Positions 50,641 through 61,900 of a stretch of DNA of 64,000 nucleotides are shown here, piece after piece (positions within the stretch are counted from its first letter, which is position 1; every line of letters begins with the position of its first letter). The position numbers were made by a program, and so were the translations under genes. The notes beneath the pieces were generated by a model. It did not search any database. It was given only the letters and a program-made list of their open reading frames with translations, and had not been told where the DNA came from. The stretch is taken from the NCBI RefSeq assembly GCF_000003815.2, contig NC_049982.1, positions 13,173,822 to 13,237,821 on the forward strand. Direction: 5' to 3'. The stretch comes from Branchiostoma floridae. Lineage: Eukaryota > Chordata > Leptocardii > Amphioxiformes > Branchiostomatidae.

Positions 50641-53313
50641 ATGAGAAAAGACCCATTCGTTGCCTTCCTGGGCCTTCTCGCCTTTGGTGGCGTCGCTATA
50701 CTGGCCTATTTCTCTGACGTAGCATTCACTGATAATAGTTCAAAAACTCTGACGTTGGGGAGGCGATTAGATGTACCAGTAAACGTAGACCCTGTAAATC
50801 GTGAAGATCAAATAGAAGACAACCACAGTGCATTGGTTGACAGTCAAAAGCAGTCCTCCAAAGATTGTATCCCTAAGAAGCATTTCGTCTGGATCAAGGT
50901 TCACAAGGCTGGCTCCCAGACCACCACGCCATTGTTCGAGAGATTCGCTTTCAACAACCATCTCAAGGTCAGTGAGGGTCATTGTTGTCTCCGTATGAAA
51001 AAGTGACGAGGGGTAACTTTCAAGTCACAAGATATCTTGATAATCAAATAATAAAAACATATCAAAGTAGCCAAAACGCTGGTGAACTTCAAAAACCTTT
51101 ATGCAATTAACATTGATATGCAGATTAAATCCAGATTTTAATCATAACTTCTTTTGTTATGTTTCTGCGTTATCATACGTTAAGGTTAAACTTTTGGTTC
51201 ACATTTATGATTCGTTACTCGAGTCACGTGTCTCTAAGTCACGTGATCAGAGTAACTGAATCATCACTCCTGAAGAAGGTCGACGGAAATGCGACTGAAA
51301 ATTCGAGGTAAGCAAATTTTGTTGTTGCATGACAGTGGAAAATCTTCAATATGGATTACATCAACACAGATGAGCTTTCATGCTTTTGGTTCACTCGTTT
51401 GGCAGTATGGTTTTATGTTGTCTAGCTAATATGGTTTTGTACAATTTTTATGTCTATGTTACTTAAGTTAATCTAATTTTTACAGAACTTTATGTAGACG
51501 TATGTTATTGAAGTTAATTTGGTTTTGTCAAATTCAATGTTTGACTTATGTTCGAGGTTTTCCCCCCAGGGTGCTTTGAAGAAAATCGCCGTCAGACGAT
51601 ATGCTTCCACCCTGGTTAAATAAGGAATAAATAAACAAACAAACAAACAAACAAACAAATCATGATGAACATGAATATTATGCCATTAGTACTAGATAAG
51701 ATGAATCTTTTTATCATTACGGTGCATAACCAACTTTGGTCATCAGATAACAATTATAAAAGACGTCCTTTATGTATACCAACCTAAGGAACCGTCGGGG
51801 TAGCAACGTATCTATCACCACGGTTATTCTCGCCTTGATTTGGGCTGTTGACAACCGGTTTCTCCCTTCTCTTTATTTTCCCCTCACGTGCATGCTTGTT
51901 CCTGACATGTAGGTATTACTCGGGGCCCATCGGGGCCCAACCATCAGCTGGCCGCTGCCGCCCAGAGAGGGAGATTATTTTCAGACCAAAGATGGCGGAC
52001 TGTTCGACGCTCTTTATTCACACAGGTATTTCATTACAATTAAATATCAAAGTAAAGAATTGATTACTGTGATTTGGCAAACACGTACTACCACCGCGTA
52101 TAGCAACAACACAGATTTACATATTCACACAATAGCGTTTTTAATGACACAAAATACGGACAAACAACTTTCTTATTGTTTTAAACTCTTGACTCAGGCT
52201 TTCAACTATTGAATTCACATATTATTCGCAGCACTACATATCTGTGTCAGTCTGCCGACCTTCAACCATAATCGCTACATTTCATGCCTTGAATTCTGTC
52301 TCTCTCTGTCTCTCTCTCTCTCTATATATATATATATACTTATACCTCCCATATTGTTTTGGGGGCCAAAGATCTATCAATATAAAGTGTTGTCGATGAA
52401 TTCCATGTAACGTTATACATTAAAAAAATATATTTCACATTTTCAGTCGTTACAACAAGACGTGGTTGGAGGCTCATTTCCCGGACGACACGGCGTACCT
52501 GGCTATCGTTAAAGAACCCTTCACACACTTTAAGAGTTGTCTCCACTATTACGCCATACCACGAAGAATCAAAATCAAATCAAAAACTGAAAAGAACCCT
52601 GTTAAGATATTCCTGAAGGATCCTTGGAAATACAAGACTGAGGCCATGTCTCAAGGAATCCGTTGGGACAAAACCAGAAATGCACAGCTCTTTGATTTGG
52701 GTTTCCCCATGGAAAAGTCGGATGACATGGAATGGACAGAGAAATACATCGCTCAGTTAGACCGGGACTTCTTACTAGTTATCATATTAGAATATCATGA
52801 CGAGTCCCTCATATTGTTGAAAAGATTGATGTGTTGGGAACTTTACGATATTCTCCTGGGAGCTGAAAACCGAAACAGTCGACCGTACAGCTACAAGTAT
52901 TACAAACCGACGCCAGAGGAGGAGGAGACCTACAGAAAGTACGCGGCGGCAGAATACGCCATGTACCAACGGTTCAACCAATCGCTGTGGGAGAAAATCT
53001 CACAACAGAGCCCGGATTTCTTTCAAGAGGTGGACAATTACAGAAAAGTCACCACCCAAGTTCGCGAATTCTGCCAAGGGGGGAAAAGAAGGAATTAGTC
53101 ATCTCAGCTTCAGCGTGGAACCCCGAGTACAAGCTGCCGCGCAGTTTCTGTAAAGACTTGAAAACGAATGATCCGGTATGGAGGAGTAAGTCATGGCGGC
53201 AGCTGGGATACCCGCCCCGCAGACCGCCGGGGGACCTCTTCAACGCCAGAGTCTATCTTGGCAAGTTCCTACAGGCAGCGAGAAATGACTCAGCAGAGAG
53301 GGAGCACAGCTGA
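50641..53313 (+). CDS. Galactose-3-O-sulfotransferase-like protein, copy C (frameshifted near the C-terminus)
   Basis: Three exons: 50641-50967, 51913-52025, 52447 onward. The first exon carries both the anchor (DPFVAFLGLLAFGGVAILAY) and the PAPS loop (IKVHKAGSQTTTPLF), so the intron that separates these in A, B and D is absent. The catalytic exon follows copy B closely. At 53078-53090, in a run of G and A, one base is missing relative to copy B, giving a stop at 53096-53098 after 363 residues. The remaining about 75 family-conserved codons continue in the next frame to 53313. The lost segment includes the Cys-containing LPRSFCK motif. Either the gene is a recent pseudogene, or the reference has a homopolymer error; the intact downstream frame favours an error or a very young mutation. 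An AATAAA lies at 53565. Confidence 0.8.
51553..51660 (+). mobile_element. Probable 3' end of a non-LTR (CR1-like) element with ACAA microsatellite tail
   Basis: CCACCCTGGTTAAATAAGG followed by AATAAATAAAC and (AAAC)n is the layout of a non-LTR 3' terminus ending in a short tandem. It lies in intron 1 of copy C and is absent from the matching intron of copy B. Clade assignment is tentative. Confidence 0.45.
52289..52338. repeat. (TC)n(TA)n microsatellite
   Basis: Pyrimidine-rich TCTG/TC repeats followed by about nine TA units, in the last intron of copy C. Confidence 0.9.
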
Positions 53314-54758
53314 CTTACTCCTGAGTACTGAAGGAAAAGCCTCGAGAAAGCCTAGGAGCCTAGGAAGAACACCGTGATTTGACGCGTAATTGTTTGTCCG
53401 ACGTGTGTCTTCTGTTTATAATCACTAGTTTATGCTCGTGTGTCGTTTGTATAACTAAACGTGTATCCTTGAGGCAAACATTGTAATGTTCCAACAATTG
53501 ATATTCTATTGTAATGTTCGAAGCTATTTTAGTCTAAGTTGTGCGACAAATACAACAATAGAGCAATAAACATTAAGGAGTTTTCATTTTCTGTATGTCG
53601 TTATTATACATGCATGTGACAATAAATGTTATAGTCTAATCCTCAATATACCAGGGGTCATAAGTTGAAAGATAAATTTGCTGCAATTTTCTTTTGTGAA
53701 AGAGGAATGGCAAGTTGACAAATATCTTAAATTCTGTTTTCATACTGTGCTCATATTATCAATGGCTATTTCTCCAATTAAAAACCCATGATCACAATGA
53801 ATGAACTTTGAATAAACTCTAATATTGTTCAACAGTTGTACACGGTACAATGTATAGCCGAACAATAACAAAACGTACCATACAATAGTACCGGTCTATT
53901 CTACAGAACTATAACTACAGCAATATGGACGTAATGGCGTATAGTCATGATGTTTACTTAATGTTTATACCTGTTGCACTAAATTACTGCTTTGTAAAGT
54001 GCTACATGTGTGTTTGCCCAATTACGTAGATATGTAGTCGGGACATAAGTAACTTGAAAATATCTGTGTAACATCAGTTCCAATATGGCCTTGCCCAATT
54101 ATCTACGTACGTGAGTCATGATTTAGGCATGTAGTTCCGGAGATACGACCGGTGATAAGTACAACCTTCTTATTATTTCACCTGAGAATATGAAACCTTT
54201 CCACTAGCTTAGCCCATGGTGGACAAAGTCTTTTAACTGATGTTCATTAGACGCTTGTAATGAGTATATGAAGGATAGCAGGATGATTCGACCCAGCCGT
54301 TACCAAGGTGCCCCTCAACTTGTTATCGCTTGATTGTCCCCAACCCGTCGGACAAGTTGGCTTAGAAGTCAACTTCGATATGGGTTTGGCGTCTATTTTT
54401 GACGCCATTAGGGATGGCCACCTTCGGGACGGAGGGTAAACATCGCACGAGAATAGAGTTGTAAAACATTGATTTACCCAGGGAATCTTGGAAGAAACAG
54501 CAGATTCCTAGAAAGAAAATGCAAAACCTTGTGCGAGAGAGGAAGAGAGAGACTCAAACCATAGTATCCGGCTCACAACATGAAATCACACCCCTTTGAG
54601 ATTTCTGATCTGTCCCTTAGAAATTCAGACTGGGCGGTGTGTGCGTCAAACAGAGTGACAGGGAGTGTTAGTGCACGTCACTAACCCTCCTTTGTTCCTG
54701 CCCACAAATACACGGATATCTTACGAGGACGTTTCGTGTCACGTTAAGTGTTACAACT
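53314..54758. other. Intergenic sequence between sulfotransferases C and D
   Basis: Contains a non-LTR family 2 tail at 53823-53860 (CACGGTACAATGTATAGCC) and otherwise no recognisable gene. Confidence 0.5.
53565..53570 (+). promoter_or_regulatory. Polyadenylation signal of sulfotransferase C
   Basis: AATAAA about 250 bases after the family-conserved end of the frame, followed by a T-rich segment. Confidence 0.5.
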
Positions 54759-55375
54759 ATGCCTTGGAAACTAGTTCTAGTTTTTGGTGTTGGCTGTTTA
54801 AGCCTTCTGACAATGTTCATGCTTGTCAGAGAACACCACAAACATGACATTACAAATCACCTCCTGTCGACAGCTGGAAATTCTGCGTTTAAAGCAGCAG
54901 GAAAAACTGGACTACGTCAGCCGGAGGAGTTGAGGTCGTCATCCAGGTTGGTAGTAGCCAGTTACTATCATGATAGGGCACGACTTGTAGCGATTACTGG
55001 TGTGCCCTCAAGTAGTAGCAATGGATGTCAACAGAACGTTTGCGTATGTGATGTGTTTCTATAACTTTCCTCAACATAAATTCAATTTCAACATGTCACA
55101 TCACTTGTAACAGTACTTCAGCACGATGTTCTGACCACGTGGTACCATACCGGAATGTATTAAATCTACATGACATCCATTGGACTTCAAACATATGCAA
55201 ATGTGTACACATCGATTTTAACCACTTTGCAGTGCCGACTGTTCCCCGCGAATAAATTTTGTCTGGATCAAAGTTCACAAGTCTGGTTCGTCAACAACAA
55301 CCCCTCTGTTCCAGCAGTATGCTTTCTTCCACAACCTCACGGTAAGATCTGTCTTCACGGCATGTGTGTGCGCGC

Positions 55376-55407
<32 letters not shown>

Positions 55408-55439
55408 GTGTGTGTGCGTGTGTGTGTGTGCGTGTGTGT

Positions 55440-55484
<45 letters not shown>

Positions 55485-55506
55485 CGTGTGTGTGTGCGTG
55501 TGTGTG

Positions 55507-55545
<39 letters not shown>

Positions 55546-57308
55546 GTGTGTGTGTGTGTACGTGTGTGCTTATTTGTGATTCTCTCTCTCTCTCTCTCTC
55601 TTTCTTTCTCTCTCTCTCTCTCTCTCTCTCCCTCTCTCTCTCTCTGTGGATGTGTGAGTGTGTGTGAGTGTGAGTGAGTGACAGAGAGAGAGGGGGGAGA
55701 GCAAAACCAATGTGACAGCCAAAAGTCTACGTGTTTCCATCACTGTCTCATAACATTGACGTGGTCTGAGTGAGTGAGTGAGTGAGTGAGTGAGTGAGTG
55801 AGTGAGTGAGTGAGTGAGTGAGTGAGTGAGTGAGTGAGTGAGTGAGTGAGTGAGTGAGTGAGTGAGTGAGTGAGTGAGTGAGTGAGTGAGTGAGTGAGTG
55901 AGTGAGTGAGTGAGTGAGTGACTTGGTTGGTTAACTGTTGCAGGTGATGATGCCGGCAGATGGCGGACCCATCCTGAGCTGGCCCATACCGCCCAGGGAG
56001 GGACTGTACGTCAAGCCGAGAACCGGGGTATACAACGCTCTCTACCAACATAGGTACCAACTGCAATGTGTACTTGAATGTGGCAGCTGTAACAGTTGCC
56101 AATGATATATATCATATACTGCTTCGTCTAGCACGTAATTACATGTACGTCTGTTTTGTGTATAACCTTTACATAGCTTAAAAGCATGTCTCACGCAGGC
56201 TAATAGTACTTATGTATGATCATGTATCGGGATGGTATGCTGACAAGTTCTTTGTTCTTTCTGCCCTAAGGTCAAAGTTAAACGTTGACTTTTTAATAAC
56301 ATGTCTCTTGCTAAATGAATCTAACCGGGTTCGTCATTTTGTCCCCATTATATCCATAAAACCGCACGAAGGTCATGTTGAATCCATGTTGCTCTTGATG
56401 TTATTTTTCCTCCCAGTCGTTACAACAAGACTTGGTTGGAAGCCAGATTCCCGCCTGACACAGCCTACCTGGCCATCATCCGGGAACCATTCAGCCATTT
56501 CAAGTCGTGCTTTAACTACTACCGCGTATCCCACGTTCTGAAGACGAAAAAGAATCAGTACATTCCAAACCCTCTTCGAACATTCCTCGAGAATCCGTGG
56601 TCGTTTAAGACGGAGGCATTACACTACGGGGTGCGGTTTGATAAGACACGAAACGCCCAGGCATTTGATCTGGGGTACCCCCTGGAGAAGGCAGACGACT
56701 TAGACTGGGCCAGGCGGTACATAGATCAACTGGAACATGACTTCCTCCTTGTTATGGTACTCGAACATTTGGAGGAGTCCGTCGTCTTGTTGCGACGACT
56801 CATGTGTTGGGAACTGCAAGATGTCATCATAAAATTAAGTACGAGAAACGTTCGAGACTACCCTTTCAAACACTACCGACCCACCCCTACTGAGATGCAC
56901 ACATACAGACAGTACAGCGCTGTGGACTTCATGATGTACCAACATTTTAACCAGTCTTTGTGGAGAAAAATTCAGGCACAAGATAATGACTTTTTTGAGG
57001 AGGTTCGGCATTATAAATCCGTCCGTGTCAAAGTAGGAGAATTTTGTAAGATTAAGAGGAGGATGGACAAATCTGCTCAGATGACAATTCCTAGTACGCG
57101 CTGGAATCCAAGTTACACGTTTGATTCCAATCTCTGTAGACGCCTGGGTACCAGTGATCGCACGTATAGGAAGAAGATTTGGAATCAGCTGGGATATGGG
57201 GAAAAAATAAAAGTCCGGCCGCGGATGGTATATAATGTTCGAATGCATCACGGGAGCATGCTGAAACAAGCCCGGGAGAACAGCAAAGAGCGGGCAAGAA
57301 ATAAATGA
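54759..57308 (+). CDS. Galactose-3-O-sulfotransferase-like protein, copy D
   Basis: Four exons: 54759-54946, 55233-55341, 55944-56053, 56417-57308; 432 aa, same intron phases as A and B. Anchor residues about 5-23 (LVLVFGVGCLSLLTMFML), short stalk, then the PAPS loop NFVWIKVHKSGSSTTTPLF. This K-S-G-S-S-T form is nearer the general sulfotransferase loop than the K-A-G-S-Q-T of A-C. The 3'-phosphate site is LAIIREPFSHFKSCFNYY and keeps the usual R. The catalytic block FDLGYPLEKADDLDWARRYI and LLVMVLEHLEESVVLLRRLM is complete. It is the most divergent member of the array, so possibly nearest the ancestral copy. Intron 2 is packed with microsatellites, and the putative polyA signal comes from a retro-tail. 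Confidence 0.85.
55364..55573. repeat. (TG)n microsatellite with interruptions
   Basis: About 200 bp of TG/CG dinucleotides in intron 2 of copy D. The Val/Cys-only open frames here are artefacts. Confidence 0.95.
55580..55645. repeat. (TC)n microsatellite
   Basis: About 65 bp of CT repeats, directly following the TG block. Confidence 0.95.
55767..55920. repeat. (GAGT)n tetranucleotide array, about 38 units
   Basis: An almost uninterrupted GAGT run ending 23 bp before exon 3 of copy D, so it occupies the branch-point region. Confidence 0.97.
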
Positions 57309-57370
57309 GTCATATGAATTGTATGTTGTAAATACTTGTCATATGTATGTTTCCTATGTTTCTGCTAGTA

Positions 57371-57411
57371 TGTACCTGCAATTAACCTTCGGGCATGAAC
57401 TTGCAAATAAA
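57371..57411 (+). mobile_element. 3' tail of non-LTR family 1, overlapping the putative polyA signal of copy D
   Basis: TGTACCTGCAATTAACCTTC, then GGGCATGAACTTGC, then AAATAAAC. It matches the inverse of 23426-23467. Its AATAAA (57406-57411) is the first after the copy D stop. Confidence 0.6.
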
Positions 57412-57789
57412 CTTTCAACCAATGTGTTTTAATGCAGGACATACGTACTGACATTCCTCCCGCTGACGCATTACCTTGGAAAGTCCCGGACCTTAGCCTA
57501 GTAGTAGTACATTCATTGCAATAACATTTTGAACACTAGAGTTCAACGAACCCATCTCTTCGCCAAATAATCATGCCTTTATTTAAGACTTTAAGGTCTT
57601 ATTGTTCCTCACAAACACACAAACATTACCAAAACCAGACTGTGACCTGACAGATGACCTGGTAGCATCCCTGGTCAATCAGAATTTCATGCTTGTCAAT
57701 TTAGACTTTGTCCCCAGTGTAAGGGCGTCCTCCAGCAAACCATCTGTATAACAGCTGTGTCCATAGATATAGGTCAAAATGAGATATAT

Positions 57790-58980
57790 AGAGCACAGTT
57801 TATTTCTGTTAATAAGTTTTGCTGCAGTACCTTAGGAAGCCGCTAGGGGGCCCACTATCATAATTTATCTTCGTTTTCCTGACCCCTACCCACCTACCAA
57901 ATATCATCAGGATTTTTTCAAGGCTTCTCGAGTTATGCATTCCACAAACAAAAGGACGCACACACTCGGCCTGCTACCGTCCTAACGGAAAATGCTACGT
58001 CAACTATTTTCGAACACAACCTTCTTTTCCGCAGCCGCTACTTAAATACTAAATATCATGAAAATCCATACACAGCTTCTTGAGTTATATGCTGTTGGCA
58101 TGGATTTATGAACTTTCCTCATTAAATATGCAAATAAGCTACTAANNNNNNNNNNNNNNNNNNNNNNNNNNNNNNNNNNNNNNNNNNNNNNNNNNNNNNN
58201 NNNNNNNNNNNNNNNNNNNNNNNNNNNNNNNNNNNNNNNNNNNNNTACATTGTATAAGTCATCACTCATTCTATCTACATACCGAAATCGCTGATGATCT
58301 GGTTACATGTTCTCAAGTTATCCTCGTCCAAAGTTTGAACGGAAATCGGTGCCTGCAGTTCCCAAAGAGCCGCTAGGGGGTCCAAACTCACAGCACTTAC
58401 TCTCTGTTTCAAGGGCTATCTACCACTCAAAAATCATGACCACAGCATGTCCAGAACACGAAGTGCCAAAATTAAAAGTTTTGCTGCAGTACCTTAGGCA
58501 GCCACTATAGGGTGCCCATTATCGAACTTGACCTACGTTTTCCTAACCCCAATCCACCTAACAAATATACTCAGGATCCATTCAAGGGTTCTCGAGTTAT
58601 CTTGCTTACAGACAAACGCACTTACATACAAATCCCGCTACAGCACCATAGGTAAGAGCCAGGTAAACCATTTTCGCACTTGACCTTCCTCTCCAAAACC
58701 GCTACACACCTACCAAGTTTCGTGAAAATCGCCCAGCTAGATTTTGACTTATGCTGCCAAAAACAAACCGCAAAAAACATACCAAGCTCGCTGCAGTACC
58801 GTAGGAAAACGCCAGGTAAACCGTTTTCAAACTTGGCATTCCTTTCGACAACTGCTACACACCTACCAAAAATCACAAAGTTCCATCCACAATTTCTCGA
58901 GTTATATGCTGTTGACCTACATACAGACCCAAGTCAAGCAATCTCATACTCTTCTTGGCGAAGAGAATAAACGACCATAC
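57790..58980. repeat. ~150-bp dispersed repeat array, several diverged units, with gap
   Basis: Repeated modules in order: CTGCAGTACC-TAGG, a CGCTAGGGGG or CGCCAGGTAAACC block, CTACACACCTACCAA or similar, AAAATC, then TCTCGAGTTAT and a short ACAGAC spacer. Module starts recur near 57820, 58350, 58480, 58640 and 58790. The Ns at 58146-58245 interrupt it. Related copies are at 25581-25740, 27593-27830 and 33074-33696. Confidence 0.8.
58146..58245. other. Assembly gap (100 N)
   Basis: A run of 100 N, probably a gap of unknown size, inside the ~150-bp repeat array. Confidence 0.99.
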
Positions 58981-61900
58981 AGCATTCAGTTTTATAGTTT
59001 TCTACATAGGGAACCTTCGCTGTAACGTCATATGCGTTACCTCGTTTGTAGATATTCCTGTCTGCAATACCCGTGGTAATGATCAATTTTCATTTTTTTA
59101 AGTCTGAAATGAGTTTAAGAATCTAGTTGAAAATAGATTTCCGTCATTTTCTTCCACCCATATTTCCCAACTTGCTTCTTGTCTCATAAACAGTTGCTAA
59201 GTTAGTAAACGTCAACTCATAGAATTGTCTCTTTGTTGCTTCGGAAAAGATATAATTTCATAATCAGAGGAAATCATTGTAATCCCATGTCGGTAATGAA
59301 CAAATCAAGGCCTAATCCAATAACTCTTTGGTTTCTGATTTATGACTGTTCGGTGTCCTGACAGGTAGAACAGGAGCTTGCCATTGGTTGTCGATAAGAT
59401 AAACGATAATCCCTTCAGGTCTGACGTAAACGGAATTAGTGATGATCACATTTTAGGAAATGAGTGAAAGACAAGATGTGAGTATCTCTGGCGCCTGTGG
59501 CCTGATGATGACTGTTTAGGGCCTCCAATTTGTCGGAGATGTGAACTGATTTGATATGGGCGTCGGTGTCCGCACCCCGAACCTGCAGTAGGATTCGTGC
59601 ATCAGCTAATTTAGAAGATGGAGTCATCACTGACACAGTGGGAGAACTCTGTCGATTGAATCTTGTTCCTCAGAAAAAACGTTGAGGAAGGAAATGTGTT
59701 TTTGTTACACCCAGGAACTATTCCAAATTTCTTTAGAATTCTCTACAAAAATGTGTGTGGTAAAATATGGCAGTTTTTATTTCATCACATAGCTTACTAG
59801 CATTCAAATTTAGACCATGCATTTTTTATGTGACGAGAGGATCTGTCTACCGGATTGACCTTGACATTAGCGTTTGAAGAATCCCTATGATGCTTGTAAA
59901 AACTAACCTATGCCCTAATTAAGCAGAAATGATGATGGACGACGTACTCGCGCTTCTAGGGACAGACAAAACCTTGTATCCTTTTTAAAGAATCTACAGA
60001 TAGTCCGGAAGTGGACCATCTTCTGTGGACCAATTTGCACATCCCTGTCTGTAGCAAGCATTTTTCATCACCTGATGTTATCTTGGGAAAATTTCACCAC
60101 TTTTGACGTTTTGTGCCACTCAGCCAATGACTACAAATCCAGACACCGCTCTCCGTCGCTTCGCCAACTCTCTGACTTGGGCAACAAAAATGTGTTGTGC
60201 ACTCCGATGAATCTGTTGAAGTGAGCAAGATGGAGGTCACAACGCAATTAATTGTTAACTGACTAATGATATGTAAAAATGCAAATAGAATAGAATACAA
60301 TACAGGCTTTTGTCTGTTACACCCGGACTATTTTTATAACCGAAGGCATTTTCTCTGGGTAGTTTTAAAGAACGCTTGTAGCTAGATGTGCAAAGGTTAG
60401 GTGTGACGGGTCGGTGTAATATAACCAGCTGCAGCCGCGCCGCGTGCCTGCGAAGCTGGTGTGTTACGCCGAACGGCGGTTATACCGGCTGTATAGATAC
60501 AGATACAGATAACCTTCGCCAGAGAATCGCATTTTAGGCAGCTATTTGCATCTGTGTACGTATGTGTCTTTCTGTTGCTCACCAATGCCAATACAAGCCA
60601 GGAACCGGTGGATGGATTGGTGGTGGATGGATTGTTGGTGGGGGGTGTGGGGGGTGCTTGTGGTAGAGACATATCCCAACAACCCCCAACCCCGCGACGA
60701 AAAGTTAGCTCCTGTAATTCAAACAATGGGAGCTAATCAATTCATTTGCAGCAACATAGTCTTAACTCGTCTTACCTTCGTCTTCCTTGAACTACTAAAA
60801 TCTGTCTTCCTGCCTTTTGCATATCAATTCACGGCTAGGATATAAAAACTGTCTTCAACAAGTTTTCTCCAGTGTCACTTATGAAAGACACCGGATGGTT
60901 GTCTGAAACATCTGACAGTTTCCAAAGTCATATCCAGTTGCTTGAGTAACTGCTTTTTGGCGAAGGATTTGTTTCATATTTTGTGTGTTTTTAGTTTGTA
61001 ACAAAACTAGAGATGAATTGAAAATTATTTGGGTAATGCAGTGGAGCCAGCGGTTTTGATTCCTCATGATTTGAATCACCTGTGGTTTTGAGATTTTGAG
61101 GCAGGTAGATTTTGATGTTTTAACAATATTGCACCTTGTTATGGAACTGTAGGTGTACATTGCTGAAGTAAGACTCATCGAGCCGTTGAACTTTGACTGG
61201 GTACACAGTAACCAACCGTCGGTCTACGATGCCACAAGACATCATTAACCCATATGAAGATTCGTAAAGTTTAGAGATCAAAGCAGACGGAGGTCTGCCT
61301 AAGTTTGGAGACTTGTGGGGTCAGAGTACTACTACAAACACCCTTTTAGTTCAAACTTGTGCACTGTTGCATCTTCGACCTTGCAATTACAGGGTCTAAC
61401 GAACAAACGGATGCCTACAACAGCGCCGTAAAGAGCTCGTTGATCCAATATATGTCTAGGCGTATCCCTGTAGAACAAAATTGGCTTTCCTGGAATTTCG
61501 CTTGCTCCTAAACCCATCAATGTTTTACCCTTGAGCTCTTCCTCTGATGGGATCAATTAACCCAGACCGAGAGAAAATTTGCCGGCGTTCTCACCGGTTT
61601 ACCCTGTCTGTTCCTTATCTTCAGGCTGACATGTTTATTTGATCGCATGTGGGCTTTTTGCACCCAACTGAGAAGCCTGGGCGATCTGTGGTAGACGACG
61701 TGAATTTCTAGTAATTCTGTTGTAGCTGGACAGGTTAGTACACCAATGACAGAGATGTACAGATCGAGACAACACGGTTAAAGTTAACTTGCTGACAATT
61801 ACTGAAAATGAAACATTTGATTGGCTTCCTTGATCTTGTTTGGCTTCCTTGGATTTCAAGTCCTTTTATCTCCTCCTGGTTGGCAGACCGTGAACGGATG

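Noticed and set aside
55170-55667. Cys/Val-only open frame of 165 codons
   Set aside because: Translation of the TG microsatellite.
55740-56102. Repetitive THSL frame on the minus strand
   Set aside because: Translation of the GAGT tetranucleotide array.
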